A DNA stretch of 64,000 nt from Isoetes taiwanensis (taxonomy: Eukaryota; Streptophyta; Lycopodiopsida; Isoetales; Isoetaceae), in the NCBI GenBank assembly GCA_021234155.1, contig JAJEKV010000018.1, forward strand, positions 19,889,252-19,953,251. The letters are read 5' to 3'. Numbering within the stretch: the first letter of the stretch is position 1; each line of letters opens with the position of its first letter. The notes below the pieces were generated by a model. The model saw only the letters and a list, made by a program, of their open reading frames with translations, was not told where the DNA came from and made no database searches. The translations under genes were made by a program, and so were the position numbers. Positions 34,346-46,239 of this stretch are shown piece after piece.

Positions 34346-34879
34346 CACGTACTTTCGATCTGGGAGTGCCGACTGTTTTTTTCTAGAAGGATATAGATCG
34401 GCTTCCGATTTGGGTATTCCTTCTTCAAGGCACAATTGCATGCGGATCAAAGGCCTACAAGAATCGTTGTTGGATTGACAAACAATTGAAGGAGAGAAGA
34501 ATTTCGGAGAGTTGAACCTCGCCTTGGCGTAGGTGTGCACGCGTTTAACAGATTTATGAGATTATAGCTCCTTTGAGGCGGTATGTTTTTAACCCTTTAT
34601 AAATATGAAGAATGGAGATTTCACATGATCTCGTCATTAATTTCACAAGGCTTGTGGCATGTTGTAACAGACGAAATTCTTCGAACATTACTCTTGATAA
34701 GGATGCTACGGTTTTAAAATCTATCATGTTCGTCATTGAAGATACTTTTACATTAAAGACCATTCCCAAGTGCCAAGGAGTTGTTGGGATTATCTCGTGT
34801 CTCAATTTTGACCCGAGGCCATGACCCGGTGTTTGACTATCGCTGACAGGTTATTCGCAGATCAAATGCTAAACATAGG

Positions 34880-35085
34880 CAAAGTAAAGTTATTTATCAT
34901 GGATATGATTTTCAAGATGAAAATGAATATGATGAATATGAAGAAGTCTGGGCTTTTGAAGAAGAATATGAAGCGGATGCATATGAAGATGACTATGAAG
35001 ATGTATGTGAAGAATATAGCCATATGAAGATCCACATGCATTTCCAAGTCCATTTCAAATGCATTTCCAAGTGCCCAAATAGGTG
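34880..35085 (+). other. Short acidic Tyr/Glu/Asp-rich open stretch (copy A), unknown
   Basis: In one frame the + strand reads YDFQDENEYDEYEE, then an EEEYEADAYEDDYEDVCEEY-type run built from GAATATGAAGATGA words, ending at a stop at about 35083. Frames shift at least once between copies A and B (53390-53590). Low-complexity coding or a decayed element; no function recognised. Confidence 0.3.
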
Positions 35086-35599
35086 AATCCTTTTTTCTAC
35101 TGCTCGGTTCAATCCGTGCATGGTCCGCTAGGCTTGTGCATTCCTTGAGAGCTATGGCGCGAAAATTTCGGGACCTAGAAGAGTGGTGTGATTCGTTAAA
35201 GGTATACTACATTTTATTCTGTTTTGCTTTTTGGAGGAAGTAACTATGTAGCTCTTCCTCATTTCTTATTTTCCTCGGCATAAGAAGCTACTAAACCTTT
35301 GGTCAAGGTGTACATTTAATGAAAAAGTTGTTTATGTATATTAATTGACTCCTCTCTTTCCATTTTTATGCAAACCGCTTGCGTTCTAGTTTGATTAGAA
35401 TAACGAGAACAAATTTTTAGGCCCCAAGGGGTCGAAAATTTTTTTCGATATAACAACCAACACATAGCTATCATTAACATTATTAACATAAACACATAAC
35501 ACATATTGCTACATGTTTTAAATGTCTTTTATATTCTCCACGTTTGCTTTTTTTTTTATGGCCCGAAGGGCCAAAAAAAATTTTTAGTATAATAACCAA

Positions 35600-35965
35600 C
35601 ACATAACTACCATTGACATTAATAAATATAACCATTGGATCCAACACATTTAAATTAAAATCCCCCTTAAACCCCCTTTGGTTTGGGTGCATATTCACAC
35701 GGGGGTGGCGTTAGGCGCCGAGAGCCCTCATAATTGTATTTTGACGTCTGAAAATCAACACCATATAGTATTCCTATTGAAATCTTATAGTATTTTCTGC
35801 GAATCTTATTATACAATTATAGCAAATCTTGTACTTTGCATACCCCACAAATGAGGAACTTTAACGTGCATTTGTGTAGATTATGGAATAAAGGAAGGCG
35901 AATATGCCAATCCGACGACTCGATGCCCGAAGTCACCCCCCGTGTGAATATGCACCCAAACCACC
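35600..35965. mobile_element. MITE-like element, copy with shortened right arm (copy A)
   Basis: Left arm about 35617-35706 and centre match 22233-22540. The right inverted arm is only about 32 bases (35933-35964, CGTGTGAATATGCACCCAAA) before unrelated sequence. Two related AT-rich units with CCAACACATAACTACCATTG precede it (35440-35615). Confidence 0.65.
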
Positions 35966-36356
35966 ACATAGACATTGCCACTGAACGCGCACGCTTTTTA
36001 TTGCCTCCATTCATTTAACAACCCTTTCATAAATGGATATTGTCTCAATTTATGAAAGAGAGCCCACAGGGAGAATCAACTCTTACATTCAATATTTGCC
36101 ATATAAACTTAATGACTAGCACCTTGTTATAAAGGAAGATATCCAGCATCTCCAAGCCATCATATTTTTTTATCAAAGCAACATTTATTCGAGACCACCA
36201 CCTTGAAATCTGCCCCCCTTGATTTCCCCACATACGAAGTTACGCATTGTCCCTCATAGGAAGTTTTGCACTGTCCGTTAATTTCTGTATGATATTCTCG
36301 GTGCTAAAAGATTAAAGCCGCATAAATGCATGTATTACTTAAAATAAATTTATCCA

Positions 36357-36412
36357 TTACAAGAAATTTATCGCGGCGGCCAAGACCGCCGTGAATATTT
36401 CTCTCCACCGAA
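36357..36412 (+). mobile_element. CACTA-like end with GC hairpin (copy A)
   Basis: TTACAAGAAATTTATCG is followed by CGGCGGCCAAGACCGCCG, a 6-bp-stem hairpin, then TGAATATTTCTC. Identical in copy B at 54843-54895. Same family as 11215-11370. Confidence 0.45.
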
Positions 36413-36884
36413 TATTGTTAAGTTGAAACAATGCCAGTTCTAAACATGTAAAAGTTAAAGTAAATGAATTGCTCATGGTGTATAAAGCATTCTGAGGTAT
36501 CGAATTGTATCCGCGGGTTGCTATTTTTTTGCTTTGCTCGGCTCTTCTAAGCGGAAGGTGCTTGATCTTTGTGAATCGCCGGTCTCGTCGCCCGGTAAAA
36601 AAGCGAACTCCGATGCATCGCCAAGCCGGCAATTGCATCCAGATCCGCCTGAAGGAACAATCTTGAAATGCTTCAATTTTAAGCTTAGATTTGCCTTGAT
36701 CCTAGCTAGTCCAACTAAATCTTTGCTAAATCCAAGTCAGAATCCACTTCAAAATACCATTATCAATTCTGAAAGACAATATCTTTTGCTTGAATTAAGT
36801 AAAACATCCGAGATCTTTGCAATCACTTCCAAAAGAGAAATCGTTAAGGAAACGGGGCTTTCAAACCCCTGCGCAAGGGCATGG

Positions 36885-37400
36885 CGTGTAAATCTTCCTC
36901 GCGAATAAATCATTCCATCGACTTCATTTTCAATGTCACAAAATGAGATGTCGACGTCACGAAATCCTCCCTAATAATAAATAACTCGTCCAAGTAATTT
37001 TGAAGGGAAAAAATATGTGAGAACAAAAAAATGAATTATATAGGTGTTATGATTGTTAGCCATAAATGGCCGCAATGAATGAGTCTACACACGTGTCATG
37101 TTGGGGTAATTTTAAAGGCGTGTAAATCTACAATAAATCAAGCCATCGACTTCATTTAATGCCTAAAGGTCGACGTCACAAAATCTTCTGTAATAAATGA
37201 AATGTCGACATTATGAAATCCTCCTTAATAAATAAGCATGTATAACTGTCTCGTCCAAGCACTTTTGAAGGGAGAAAATGTGAGGAAAAAAATGAATTAT
37301 ATAGGTGTCATGACTGTCTGCCCGCAATAAATGAGTCCACACACGTATCATGTTGCGGTAATTTTCAAGGAAGAAAATATGCGAGAACAGAAATAAGACA
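36885..37400 (+). repeat. Tandem duplication, period 261 bp (copy A)
   Basis: ATGAATTATATAGGTGT at 37031 and 37292, with CGTCCAAG, TTTTGAAGGGA, AATGAGTC and ACACACGT words before and after in the same order. Copy B: about 55365-55870. Confidence 0.8.
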
Positions 37401-37405
37401 CTGCT

Positions 37406-37627
37406 TTATATAGAAGGATGATCCTGCCCACCATAGAAAGCTTGCAGACTCCCTATCAATTCAAATGTAAGAACCTCATCACAAATTACTGATGCAAACT
37501 TGTCAATACCAACACCAACAGGAATGCCTGACTTGGAGGAGTCTCCATATGGAAGCTTCATGGGTAGTCCTGCTCCACGATAGGCAAAGACTCCTCCAAC
37601 AGCCACAAAGCTGCACACTTGTCCCAA
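37406..37627 (-). other. Possible exon of an unknown gene (copy A)
   Basis: - strand open stretch: CSFVAVGGVFAYRGAGLPMK, LPYGDSSKSGIPVGVGIDKF, ASVICDEVLTFELIGSLQAF then YGGQDHPSI and stop. It has natural protein composition with a hydrophobic start and is retained in copy B (56099-55881), where GIP is lost and SLQ is VRK through small changes at CCTG/CTG sites. It sits 0.65 kb downstream of the MIC60 copy A stop on the same strand. I do not recognise the family. Confidence 0.35.
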
Positions 37628-37639
37628 TTAAGAAAACTG

Positions 37640-37840
37640 TGTATTTTTAATGACCATGGTTGATAAATAAGGCGCCCGACCGCCCACTGAAAGAAATAGC
37701 TATGAAAGCCCTTCTGCCACAATGTTGATCAAGGAGGGAGCCAGACGGCATCCTTGCCTGCCTTTTCCTATTAAAAAATAAAAGAGGTTTCCCAAAAAAC
37801 GTAGCCTGCTTCTCCCCAGCCTGCTTCTTCCCAGCCAATT
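37640..37840 (-). mobile_element. LINE RT scrap (copy A)
   Basis: One - strand frame gives KRQGCRLAPSLINIVAEGLS, the RT block usually written RQGCPLAP-LF-I-AE-LS. Copy B counterpart about 56120-56311. Very short. Confidence 0.45.
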
Positions 37841-39918
37841 AAGATTTTTTGGTATGTAAATTGAAAGAACTGCTATTTTGATGTTCCAATTTTAGTGCAT
37901 GGCTCAATTCTCATCTCTATATTCTGAAACATCGATAATAAAATCTAGTCCAACATCTAGAACAATAAAGGAGAACCGGACTTCCTTTTGTATTTGTTTT
38001 GTTCTTAAGAATATTTATTCTCTGCTTGTTTGCATAATAGCCACTTGAAAAACCACATAGGTGTCACAAGGGTGCCCTTACCGTAAAGAGCTCGCCATAT
38101 CTTTAGTGCATAGCCTCAGGTACATTATTCTTCCACAACCCATGGTGCACGATAATAAAAACTATGATGAAAACTTCCGTTTATTCATTCCTGTCGTGAG
38201 CATTCCTTAATATCATCAGAATTACACTTACTCTTCAGTTCCCTTGTGGTGGGCTCCAAATAATTTACTCCATGTCAAGAAAGACTCAATGATATGGTAG
38301 TTGCATGAGCACGTAGCACAGCGCATACTTGTTCAATAATGGCATAATTAAATCCTTGCTTGGACCATTGTGCTGCCATTGCTTCACCTTTTGTTCCACT
38401 CATGCCTTTCTCTAATACATCAGCTGCTTCGACCAGTTTCCCTTCCTTAAGTTTCTTGTCAACCAGTCCAAGTAGTGCCTCCACCCCACCTGATGTTTCA
38501 TGTATCTCGTGTTCTTTCACCTACAGTCACATAACCACAATATAACATCTCTATGTGCCCAACATATATATAGATAATAATTCACAATTCTAAAGTATGG
38601 TTTTACCTTCAACATAGAAGCTAGCCACGCAAGACTGTGTGAAAGGATCCCTCCCCCAGATGCCGGAATAAGCGCAAGTTGTCTTAATTGTTGCTTGGAC
38701 TCTAGGAACTGCACTCCAGCATAACCAACACAATGAAAACCAGATCCTAAAGTATTAGTGCGAAAATAGAGCCTGCCTGTTCATATAGTTGAATGCGTGA
38801 GCTTGTACTGGCCTTCATACTTTCTTTTGGTAGAGAAGAAATGGCAGCATCAACTAATGGGTCTGCACCTGAGCCTCCAACTGATGTGATGAGAAGATTG
38901 ACCACATTCTCAACTGGAGCGCCATCCATAATTGCATTTTCCAATGCAAATGTTCCCTGCAATATGCAAAGCATTGCTTATCACATATTTCGCATAGCTG
39001 TGTTTAAACATTCAAATAGTTCTCATTGCAGATATTCACCAAGGAAAGGTTGTGTAACGTATGCTTATGTTGTGCTTCATCAGACTTTGCATTAAAGACC
39101 ATGTTCAGGGCTTCAATCTTAAAATGTGAAAAGCAAATGTTAATGTCCAAAAGAAAAAGATACAATATCCATTGTCTTTCCAACAATTGAACAATAGAAT
39201 GGGGGACCACAATTACCTCCTCTTTGATAAGGCTTATATCATTAAGCAAAGATATTCTCTCCTCTGCAATGCTTGCAGCTGCTTCTGCTTTTGCCCTTAT
39301 CTCAGTCTCTTGTACCTGTCTTTTCAATGCATCCTCCTGAAAACATAATATTGACTATTAAGATGAAGAATGGAACGATTCCTACAAAGATTGGCCTAAA
39401 AGCATATGGTAGTTTCCATGCAGAGGACCTGATGTAACAGTTCTATTTGCATTCTTTCTTCAGACTTTTCTTGGGACATCTGCAAATGCTTTGCATGCTC
39501 AACCTCCTTCTGCAACAACTCCTATTACAGGACAACCAAAGTCAATAAACAAAGTATTCAAAATAGTAGCCAACAAACATGGCACGACCGCGATTAACAA
39601 TTAAAGGCTTTTGAGCTATTTAATGTATCAAATATTTGCTGATGATTTGTCACCCAGTAACAGGAATGATTGCATGCTGAAGGTCTTTAAGATCCTTTCT
39701 TGAAAAGGCTTGCAGAGCTCCTTTTGTCAAGTCCATCCTTCTGGATAAAGGCCAGATAGTTGAATGTTCTATAAATTGAAAAGAAATCTACAAAAGTCTA
39801 TGGAAGACGCATAGGGTCTATGAGACCAAGAACATACAGACTTAAGGATCTGCAAAGAGGGAGAAAGCCCCAAGACACTAAAAAGGAGTAATACTCATCG
39901 AAAATCAATAAGGGATTC

Positions 39919-40124
39919 CTAGGAAGATGATCCAATAGCCATCCTAGCTCCGCCAAGGAATGATTTGATATTCGCGTTTGGCTGTTTTTGAATCCTATCT
40001 CGTCTTTTCTTCTTCTTCTGAAAGGAATTCTTATGCTTCTGTTTGCTGCTCATCCTAGGTGTCACTAATGTGACTCCTTTAATATCATGAGTTCTTTTGT
40101 CGGCGAGCTGTCCATCATTCAAAT
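39919..40124 (-). other. Possible 3'-terminal exon inside the MIC60 intron (copy A), unknown
   Basis: After an ACAG acceptor-like site the - strand reads DLNDGQLADKRTHDIKGVTL, VTPRMSSKQKHKNSFQKKKK, RRDRIQKQPNANIKSFLGG and ARMAIGSSS-stop. It is strongly basic with a nuclear-localisation-like KKKKRRDR. Copy B (58598-58392) keeps everything after THDIKG. It lies within the 3.1-kb MIC60 intron, same strand, and is not part of MIC60, since the flanking MIC60 exons match the usual coiled coil without a gap. Family not recognised. Confidence 0.4.
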
Positions 40125-40315
40125 CTGTTGTGCCTCATCATCCACAAGAAAGAATGACAAAATGGGCAGGTCAGGTAAAGATGATATGCTTTTCCGACTT
40201 CACCATGTTCAAATTGCATAAGGTGCGTTCCTATCATCCCGGCTAAGATGTTTAGCACGCCCCAGCCCAATTTCCAACTGATAACAAGACACCTTGAACT
40301 GTCCCATAGAGAATC

Positions 40316-40576
40316 TCACCTTATTTGAAAGGTCAGTCTCAAGATAACCTGGTCTACTATAAAAGCATCAACTGGAACCTGTAGAAAGTTCTCCTTATAA
40401 AATTTCCTTTTACGTGACAACTCTGTAGAAGGATTTAGCCAAGAGTTTGATACATAAAGGTGACGTATAAGCTGGTTCACCTGCTGCCCTGTCAGTTTTG
40501 GATTGGTCACTGCCCAATTATAATGGAATGGAGGAGAGATCTTGCGCCAGAACCATAGTTCTGTTTTGCGCCACAT
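40316..40576 (-). other. Open stretch inside the MIC60 intron (copy A), unknown
   Basis: - strand: HYNWAVTNPKLTGQQVNQLI, RHLYVSNSWLNPSTELSRKR, KFYKENFLQVPVDAFIVDQV then ILRLTFQIR-stop. Composition is protein-like, and copy B (59050-58790) differs by two residues in this part. It could be an internal exon of the same unknown gene as 39919-40124. Confidence 0.35.
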
Positions 40577-40982
40577 CTAAAGGATCAGATGTGTGTGTTT
40601 TCTGTAGAAAACAAATTCCTGGTATGTTTCCACCGCGCCTTTCGCCGACTCCTCTGTTGTCATTTGATGCCGAGAAGACTTGCAAAGCGATCAGATGCTG
40701 CAAAATGGCAATTTACGTTGGATAAAAGCCGCCCAAATGATGATTCCAACCTGTTATTGGAACTTTTGGAGCTGTGGAACAGTTCGACCTGTTCATGGAA
40801 GCCCTTTTCCATTTTTCGACCTAACTTGACCTCTGACTAAAACAGATCATTTTAGTTTCGCGACTTTGTAGGTATGCAAAAGCTAACCATTCCTGGTCCT
40901 GAAGGTTCGCTGCAACGTGGTTGGTTTCCATAAAGGACAATAAAACCATCCATGTATTTATAAAAAGAAGAGAAAATGTCCT

Positions 40983-41150
40983 TCAAAATCCATCACTTCT
41001 TAAGTACTCGTCCACATTCTGTATGGTCTTGGAGTTCAAGCCCTTCATGAGGGCATGCAAGTGCAATTCATCCTTCCTCCTCACATCATGTTCCTCCTTG
41101 TATCCATCAAGTTGTCTTCTTATTGCTTCTTCATCTGCTTCTTTCACTTC
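40983..41150 (-). other. Open stretch inside the MIC60 intron (copy A), unknown
   Basis: - strand: KEADEEAIRRQLDGYKEEHD, VRRKDELHLHALMKGLNSKT then IQNVDEYLRSDGF-stop, a charged helical sequence. Copy B (59627-59457) is the same apart from one residue (RYKEE). Preceded by an AG acceptor-like site near 41150. Upstream lies a 231-bp tandem repeat rather than more coding sequence. Confidence 0.4.
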
Positions 41151-41181
41151 TCCATATCAACAGCTTTGGATTTTACATACA

Positions 41182-41637
41182 GATGGAAGTTTGTGCCTAG
41201 TTAATTATGAGTACTGCTCTGTGCCATGTCTTTGGCATGTGAGGAGATCAGAACTGCCCCAAGGTAATCCTTAGGTAATGTCAGAATGTTCTAATATTGA
41301 TAGAAAAGAGAAGCCAAAGGGGTGGAAGCAAAAACAATTCAATTCCAACTCTAACCATCTAGAGCTCTAGAGAAGATCGTGAAAGCAGCATTGTGGCCAT
41401 CTCTACCCCAGTGATGGAAGTTTCTGCCTAGTTAGATATGAGTACTGCTCTGTGCCATGCCTTTGGCAGAACTGCCCCAAGGTAATTTTAGGTAATGTCA
41501 GAATGTTCTAATATTGATAGGAAAAAGAGAAGCCAAAAGGATGGAAGCATAAACAGTTCAATTCCAACTCTAAGCATCTAGAACTCCAGAGAAGATTGTG
41601 AAAGCAGCAATACGCCATTTCCACCCTAGTGGATTGT
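41182..41637 (+). repeat. Tandem duplication, period 231 bp (copy A)
   Basis: GATGGAAGTTT, GAGTACTGCTCTGTGCCATG, CTGCCCCAAGGTAAT, TCAGAATGTTCTAATATTGA and CAATTCCAACTCTAA recur from 41413. Copy B: 59655-60107. Confidence 0.85.
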
Positions 41638-43719
41638 TATGGCTGTGCCGTCCCCAAATACCTTGCAGTTCCTTAAATTAGAAGGCACCAGCCATATGAC
41701 AGATTAGGAGAGTGCAGTTTCCACATTACAACTATGATGGGAGACGTGTGAAGATAATTGTCAAGGCAATCGCAATGCTTAATTCACATCGCTGAAAGAA
41801 ACAAGGATTTCTCCGAGATCTGCAAAAGAACATACTCTTAGGTTGTGAAACACATACCAGTTTATCAAGATCCTTAATAAAAGAGAAACATAATGCTAGT
41901 CTTTGTCGGCATAAAAATGCATCTCGTTTATGTGAATGATGTATAGTCCTAATATCCTCTTCTTGACTTTACTTCAGACACAAGCTTCGGCACCAGAGGC
42001 CTTCTGCAAAAAGACAAAATGTACAATCTTCATCTGAATTCAGTTTCTTTCCAAGGACAACCGGTGGAATATCTCACAAGATGTGTTTCCCATATCCTTC
42101 TTTGAAGCCGGGGATTGGAATCAACTTAATGATGAACTTGCCAAGTCAGAAATGCAGCATGTAGATCCAACTGTTAACAATCGTGAAAACTCAGTGAGTG
42201 AATCAGGTTCCTTCTTCACCTTTATGAAAGTTGTTAAAGTCTTATAGTCAGGAATGACAATTGCGATAGCATCGTTGAAACTTCATTTGACGGGCAACAG
42301 AACCAAGTGCTTCGCTCGAATAATAATTTATTTTGGTCTGACATTTATAAATATATGACATCGAGTCATCAATTGACTTCTGCTAGAGTTCCCCACGCTT
42401 AATGAAATGAATCTATAACTATCATATAATAATCTCTACCAAGGTAGACCGTGACACTAGTTTAGGTAATCCAATCAAATGCTTCAATCAGATTAGCTAT
42501 GTTTTAAATTCTTGTGTTCCTTTACACTTGATTCATATCAGTAGTCATACTAGTGCATTGACTCATAAAGCAAAGGAAAACTTATTACTCAAGGAAAATT
42601 TTTCAGATGATCAGCCCGCCCATACACATTACCATTGTGGCTTGAAGATCCTTAAGCTGTTGTCTATGCTTTTCCTGCATCACTTACCTTGTTTAACTTG
42701 CATCTTAATGGCTCATTTAAAGCAAGAAATATCTACTATCCATGATTTTCTCACATGACTATTTATAATTTAGAAAAAAAACAGAAATATAATCAAGCAC
42801 CTCCATGAATGTTTAGAAAAGCCACGACTTTAACTGCAAATCATTTTTTTTTTAGAGAAAAAGGATATATTTTAGACCATAAAATTAGGTCAGCTCTGGA
42901 CCTATCCTACCAGCTTGAGATTCAAGCTGGTTGTGCAGTTAGACCTAAGGTCGATTGCTTGAAGAGGATCTGCAGACCCCATTTGAACATAATTGATTAG
43001 AAAACATTTTAATTTTACATGCCCAGTATACTGGATAAAATGTGGGGTAGATTTGCATTGCCTCTTCCAAGATCCTAGCAATACAATTTCCTTAATAGAT
43101 CATCTAGAGTACCATTTCGGGGCCGAGTTAGCATCTTTTATCTCTAGTAGAGCCTTTCTAGAACCTTCAGATTGGGACTCAGCACGGGCCCCTAATTAAT
43201 AGACTGCTTAAGTTGGGTACATGTGATTAGATTAGATGTTATTCTTATTGTTTATTTGTATTTACATTCGCGTAGTGTTGGTTGATCTCTCATATTTTGC
43301 ACCTCTTGGCTATTTGGAAGGGGGATATAGGGGCCGTGAAGATACTTATTTAGATGGCGGCTCTTAGTTTAGACTCCTTTATTTACTACTTACATGCGGC
43401 ATTTTGCATAGAGCCGCAGCTGGAGGCTATGTGTGGTGAGCACCACATAGCGGGGGAATCAATGAAGTGTGCAAAGTGGAGGGAGGTCCTTCTTGTGGAG
43501 TCTGGCCTCTTTGGGAACCCATAGCGCGGGCTAAACTTTATAGTGGGGTCACTTTGGCGGGCAGGAGGTAGCCGTCCAGGCCTCCCACGGATCAATGCGA
43601 CCACTCCCAAGAGGCTGCCAGCAGTGTGGCTTTGGCTCTTGTTTTGGGAAGTCCGGTCGGAGGTGAGGGGCGTGTGCGCCCACTATCCTTTAGTTGCCCA
43701 TGGAACCACTTTGGCGGCC

Positions 43720-44115
43720 TTTAGGAAAAGGAGGTGAGGATGAGGAAAAACTAGGCCTCACGAATTAAGATTAAGAGGTTAGACAAGGACCTCTACACAA
43801 GAGAAGCTTGAAGATCTCAGATGCGCGGGGAGGAGATGACTCTGCAGAATTCAAAGGGTAATCGCAAATCCATCCCCGAAGAACAGAGGCATGGCTCCGG
43901 GGCAAAAGATCCAAACACTATATTTGTAGCTGGCCCATGGATGCTTAGGTTGCCTTTTAAGAGCCAAAAATAGAATGGTTAATATCTGTAATATAACTTC
44001 GGCCATTAGAAAAAGCAGTGATGGTAGAACCATTGAGGAATGAAGAGGATATTAGAAAGGAAAGAGATGCAACCCTTCCTACCTCATGGGAATTTGGAGA
44101 GATGCAACCCAGCGG
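43720..44115 (+). mobile_element. LINE ORF2 linker fragment (copy B)
   Basis: Counterpart of 25160-25555 (AAAAATAGAATGGTTAATA, GTGATGGTAGAACCATTGAG shared) but with many indels, so no long frame survives. Confidence 0.55.
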
Positions 44116-44479
44116 AAGTGAGTCATGTCAGCCTTAGCCATTGTATTGTCATCCCAAGTCATTTGCCATATGGCTTGCTCTCTATCTTGGGGGTGCGGGG
44201 AAAGCCGTCGGGCTGAGTAGGGCCTATGTTGGTGTATTTATTATGTTGGGTGTATCACGGTGTGATTACCGGTTGGCTCCTACCCTTCAATTAGGTCGTT
44301 GGTACATTGTTATTGTTATTTGCGGTCTGGCACTTAGTTGTATTTGCTTCCATTGTTATAGGAGCTTATAGGGATGCGTGGTTGGCAAAACACCCCCCAT
44401 CTCCTCTGTTTGTTATGCGTCGGTCCCGGTTACGGGCTAGAGCCGCGGGAGGCCATGTTGCTGGATAGGGGATTTTGTA

Positions 44480-44820
44480 CGGGCGACGAGGCGGCATAAG
44501 TTTCAAGGAGGCGTTATATTTATGCGATCCGCTTGAAGAAATGCTCAGAATTCTCTCATCCACATATAGTAGTACCTATATGTCATTTTCCTTTGAAATT
44601 TTTGCTAGATAACTTTCTATTGATCACAAGGCTAGTTTCTCATGCCAGAGAACTTCTTCTTTTCCATGCCCATAACCCCCTTTTCTTTTTCTTTTTTAAC
44701 TTTTTCTTGGGGAACAACAAAATAATTTGCCATAAAGAGATTTATCCGGTGGTGAATATAAAGGGGTACATGGCTTTGTAGATTTTATATGTGATGGTGC
44801 GCCACGAATATTTCTTTAGT
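44480..44820 (-). mobile_element. LINE 3' end and CACTA-like repeat (copy B)
   Basis: Counterpart of 25840-26235, damaged: AAGAGATTTATCCGGTGG replaces AAGAAATTTATCACAGTGG. Confidence 0.45.
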
Positions 44821-44929
44821 TTTAAACACAGTAAGATTAGACCACTTTACCTCTAGTAACATCTAACATTTAATAAATAGCCGCGTTTAACTTACACATA
44901 AGCAAAGAACTCATAGCTTGTTTAAAAGT

Positions 44930-45730
44930 AAAATATGAGATGCTCAAGTTGGGTTGTGGTAGACTTCTTACGTATGAGAGACTCGCGGAGATTTTGAGAT
45001 ACTGTAGCCCTCGATCTTATATTCCGCTGGGGTCAAACCTCCTACCTTTGATGTAAAGAGGAGTATCAAGCAAGGTCAGCCCCCTTGTTCCATTCCTTTC
45101 AATATAGCGTTATAAACATCTTCTCACATAGATTCTCCTGTAAGTCTCTACAAATGGTTTGATTCAGAACTAGAAATGTAGTATGGCTCAATAGATTTTA
45201 ACCATGTAAACAACTCATTTCTATTTGTAGAAGCGTGAGGAAAATAACATGTCATGTGCAGAAAAGTATTGGCCATCCTCTTAATCTTCAAGATGCATCA
45301 TAAATTGAAAATGCTCAAAGGGTCGCTTGGAGACCCTAATCTCACATATTTGAAAAATAATCCACGGTGAACACCTCTAGCTTGTTAGGAATCCCCAATG
45401 GGCAATAACTTCGCTAATGCACAAGTATGGCAAAAATATTGTTAGCCTACAAAAATATTTGAATTGGTGGAATGTGGCAAAGCTATCACTTGAAGGATTA
45501 TTGTGGCAAAATGGCCAAACATGTGTTACGTAATACTTATATACATGTCATCAATTACACTTCTTGCTCCAAGAGAGAAGGTGCATAGAAGGGCTGATTC
45601 GCATTTTATCTTTGGGGTTGGGGCACCATCAAAATTGCTTGGTGGAAGTGCAAGAGGGACAAAATGTAAGGGGAACTTATGTTCACATATTAGTGCAGGC
45701 AAATTAATAGAAGTCGTATTTAATTAAAGT
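44930..45730 (+). mobile_element. LINE reverse-transcriptase fragment (copy B)
   Basis: Counterpart of 26330-27130; the KQGCPL block is interrupted (AAGCAAGGTCAGCCCCCTTG). Confidence 0.6.
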
Positions 45731-46239
45731 GGGACTCATTCCATTCCCATTTTTTTGAACCCTGTTAATTTACATGAAAAAGAGCACCCCGGAATTCAAA
45801 ACTATCCTTAATTTGATTTTTTGTCTAGAACTCGCATGAAGCTTTTCCTCGATTTTCCCGATTAGCGAGTCGAGAACAAGAACAATGCAACCAAACAATG
45901 GAAATTCATTACAGATTGAAATCAAAGTTCTAGATTGAAACCAAAGTTTACAATGGTTGAAGATATCATGATGGTGGTGACACAAATATTACATCATCTT
46001 AGCACATGCACCACCTCGGGAACAACATGCAGAGCAAGGTCCCGAGGCGTTCCAACCCACAAGAGCAACTTGAAGAGAATAGAAATCGAACACGCAGCTG
46101 GCGACATGGCTCCCGTCATGTCCTTTACGTTGCGATTTTTGTAATCGGGAAAGGCAAAATCAAGTTAGTGCAAGTGATGCTGCATAATACAAATAAGAAA
46201 AACAACCAAATTCTAAGGGCCATTTCAAGAATGTAGGTG

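Larger units (their letters stand above)
38275..42674 (-). pseudogene. MIC60: MIC60 (mitofilin) 3' part, duplicated copy A
   Basis: Contains the last seven exons of MIC60: about 42674-42601 (EKHRQQLKDLQATMV, then frame loss), 39521-39429, 39336-39217, 39117-39040, 38956-38777, 38708-38607 and 38520-38275 (stop). Lengths 93, 120, 78, 180, 102 and 246 equal those of copy B. The upstream exons (presequence, membrane anchor, start of the coiled coil) are absent, since the duplication begins inside their intron. The 42.6-kb exon has lost the GTACC donor and its reading frame, ending in MCMGGLII-stop. In the last exon WSKQGFNYAII replaces WSKQVRNYAII of copy B; the Arg is the residue expected in plant MIC60. 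Most likely a non-functional fragment or an assembly duplicate. Confidence 0.8.
24559..43077. repeat. Tandem segmental duplication, copy A (18.5 kb)
   Basis: Collinear with 43085-61561 over its whole length, same orientation. Shared edges: AATTTCCTTAATAGATCATC at 24559 and 43085, and CTTCCAAGATCCTA ending at 43077 and 61561. Seven bases (GCAATAC) separate the copies. Blocks at 33130-33430 and 36050-36480 match copy B with essentially no differences, the MIC60 part differs by roughly one or two percent, and 24.6-32 kb differs far more, mostly by small indels. Copy A holds the 3' part of MIC60 without its upstream exons. Confidence 0.95.

Noticed and set aside
42993-43199. Open frame across the duplication junction reading HFNFTCPVYW and DLHCLFQDPSNTISL, resembling a LINE zf-RVT end
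   Set aside because: Its left half is the same intron sequence as at 61490-61560, where it continues into the native 54-bp repeat, so the fusion is created by the junction. The resemblance is probably chance, though an ancestral LINE cannot be excluded.
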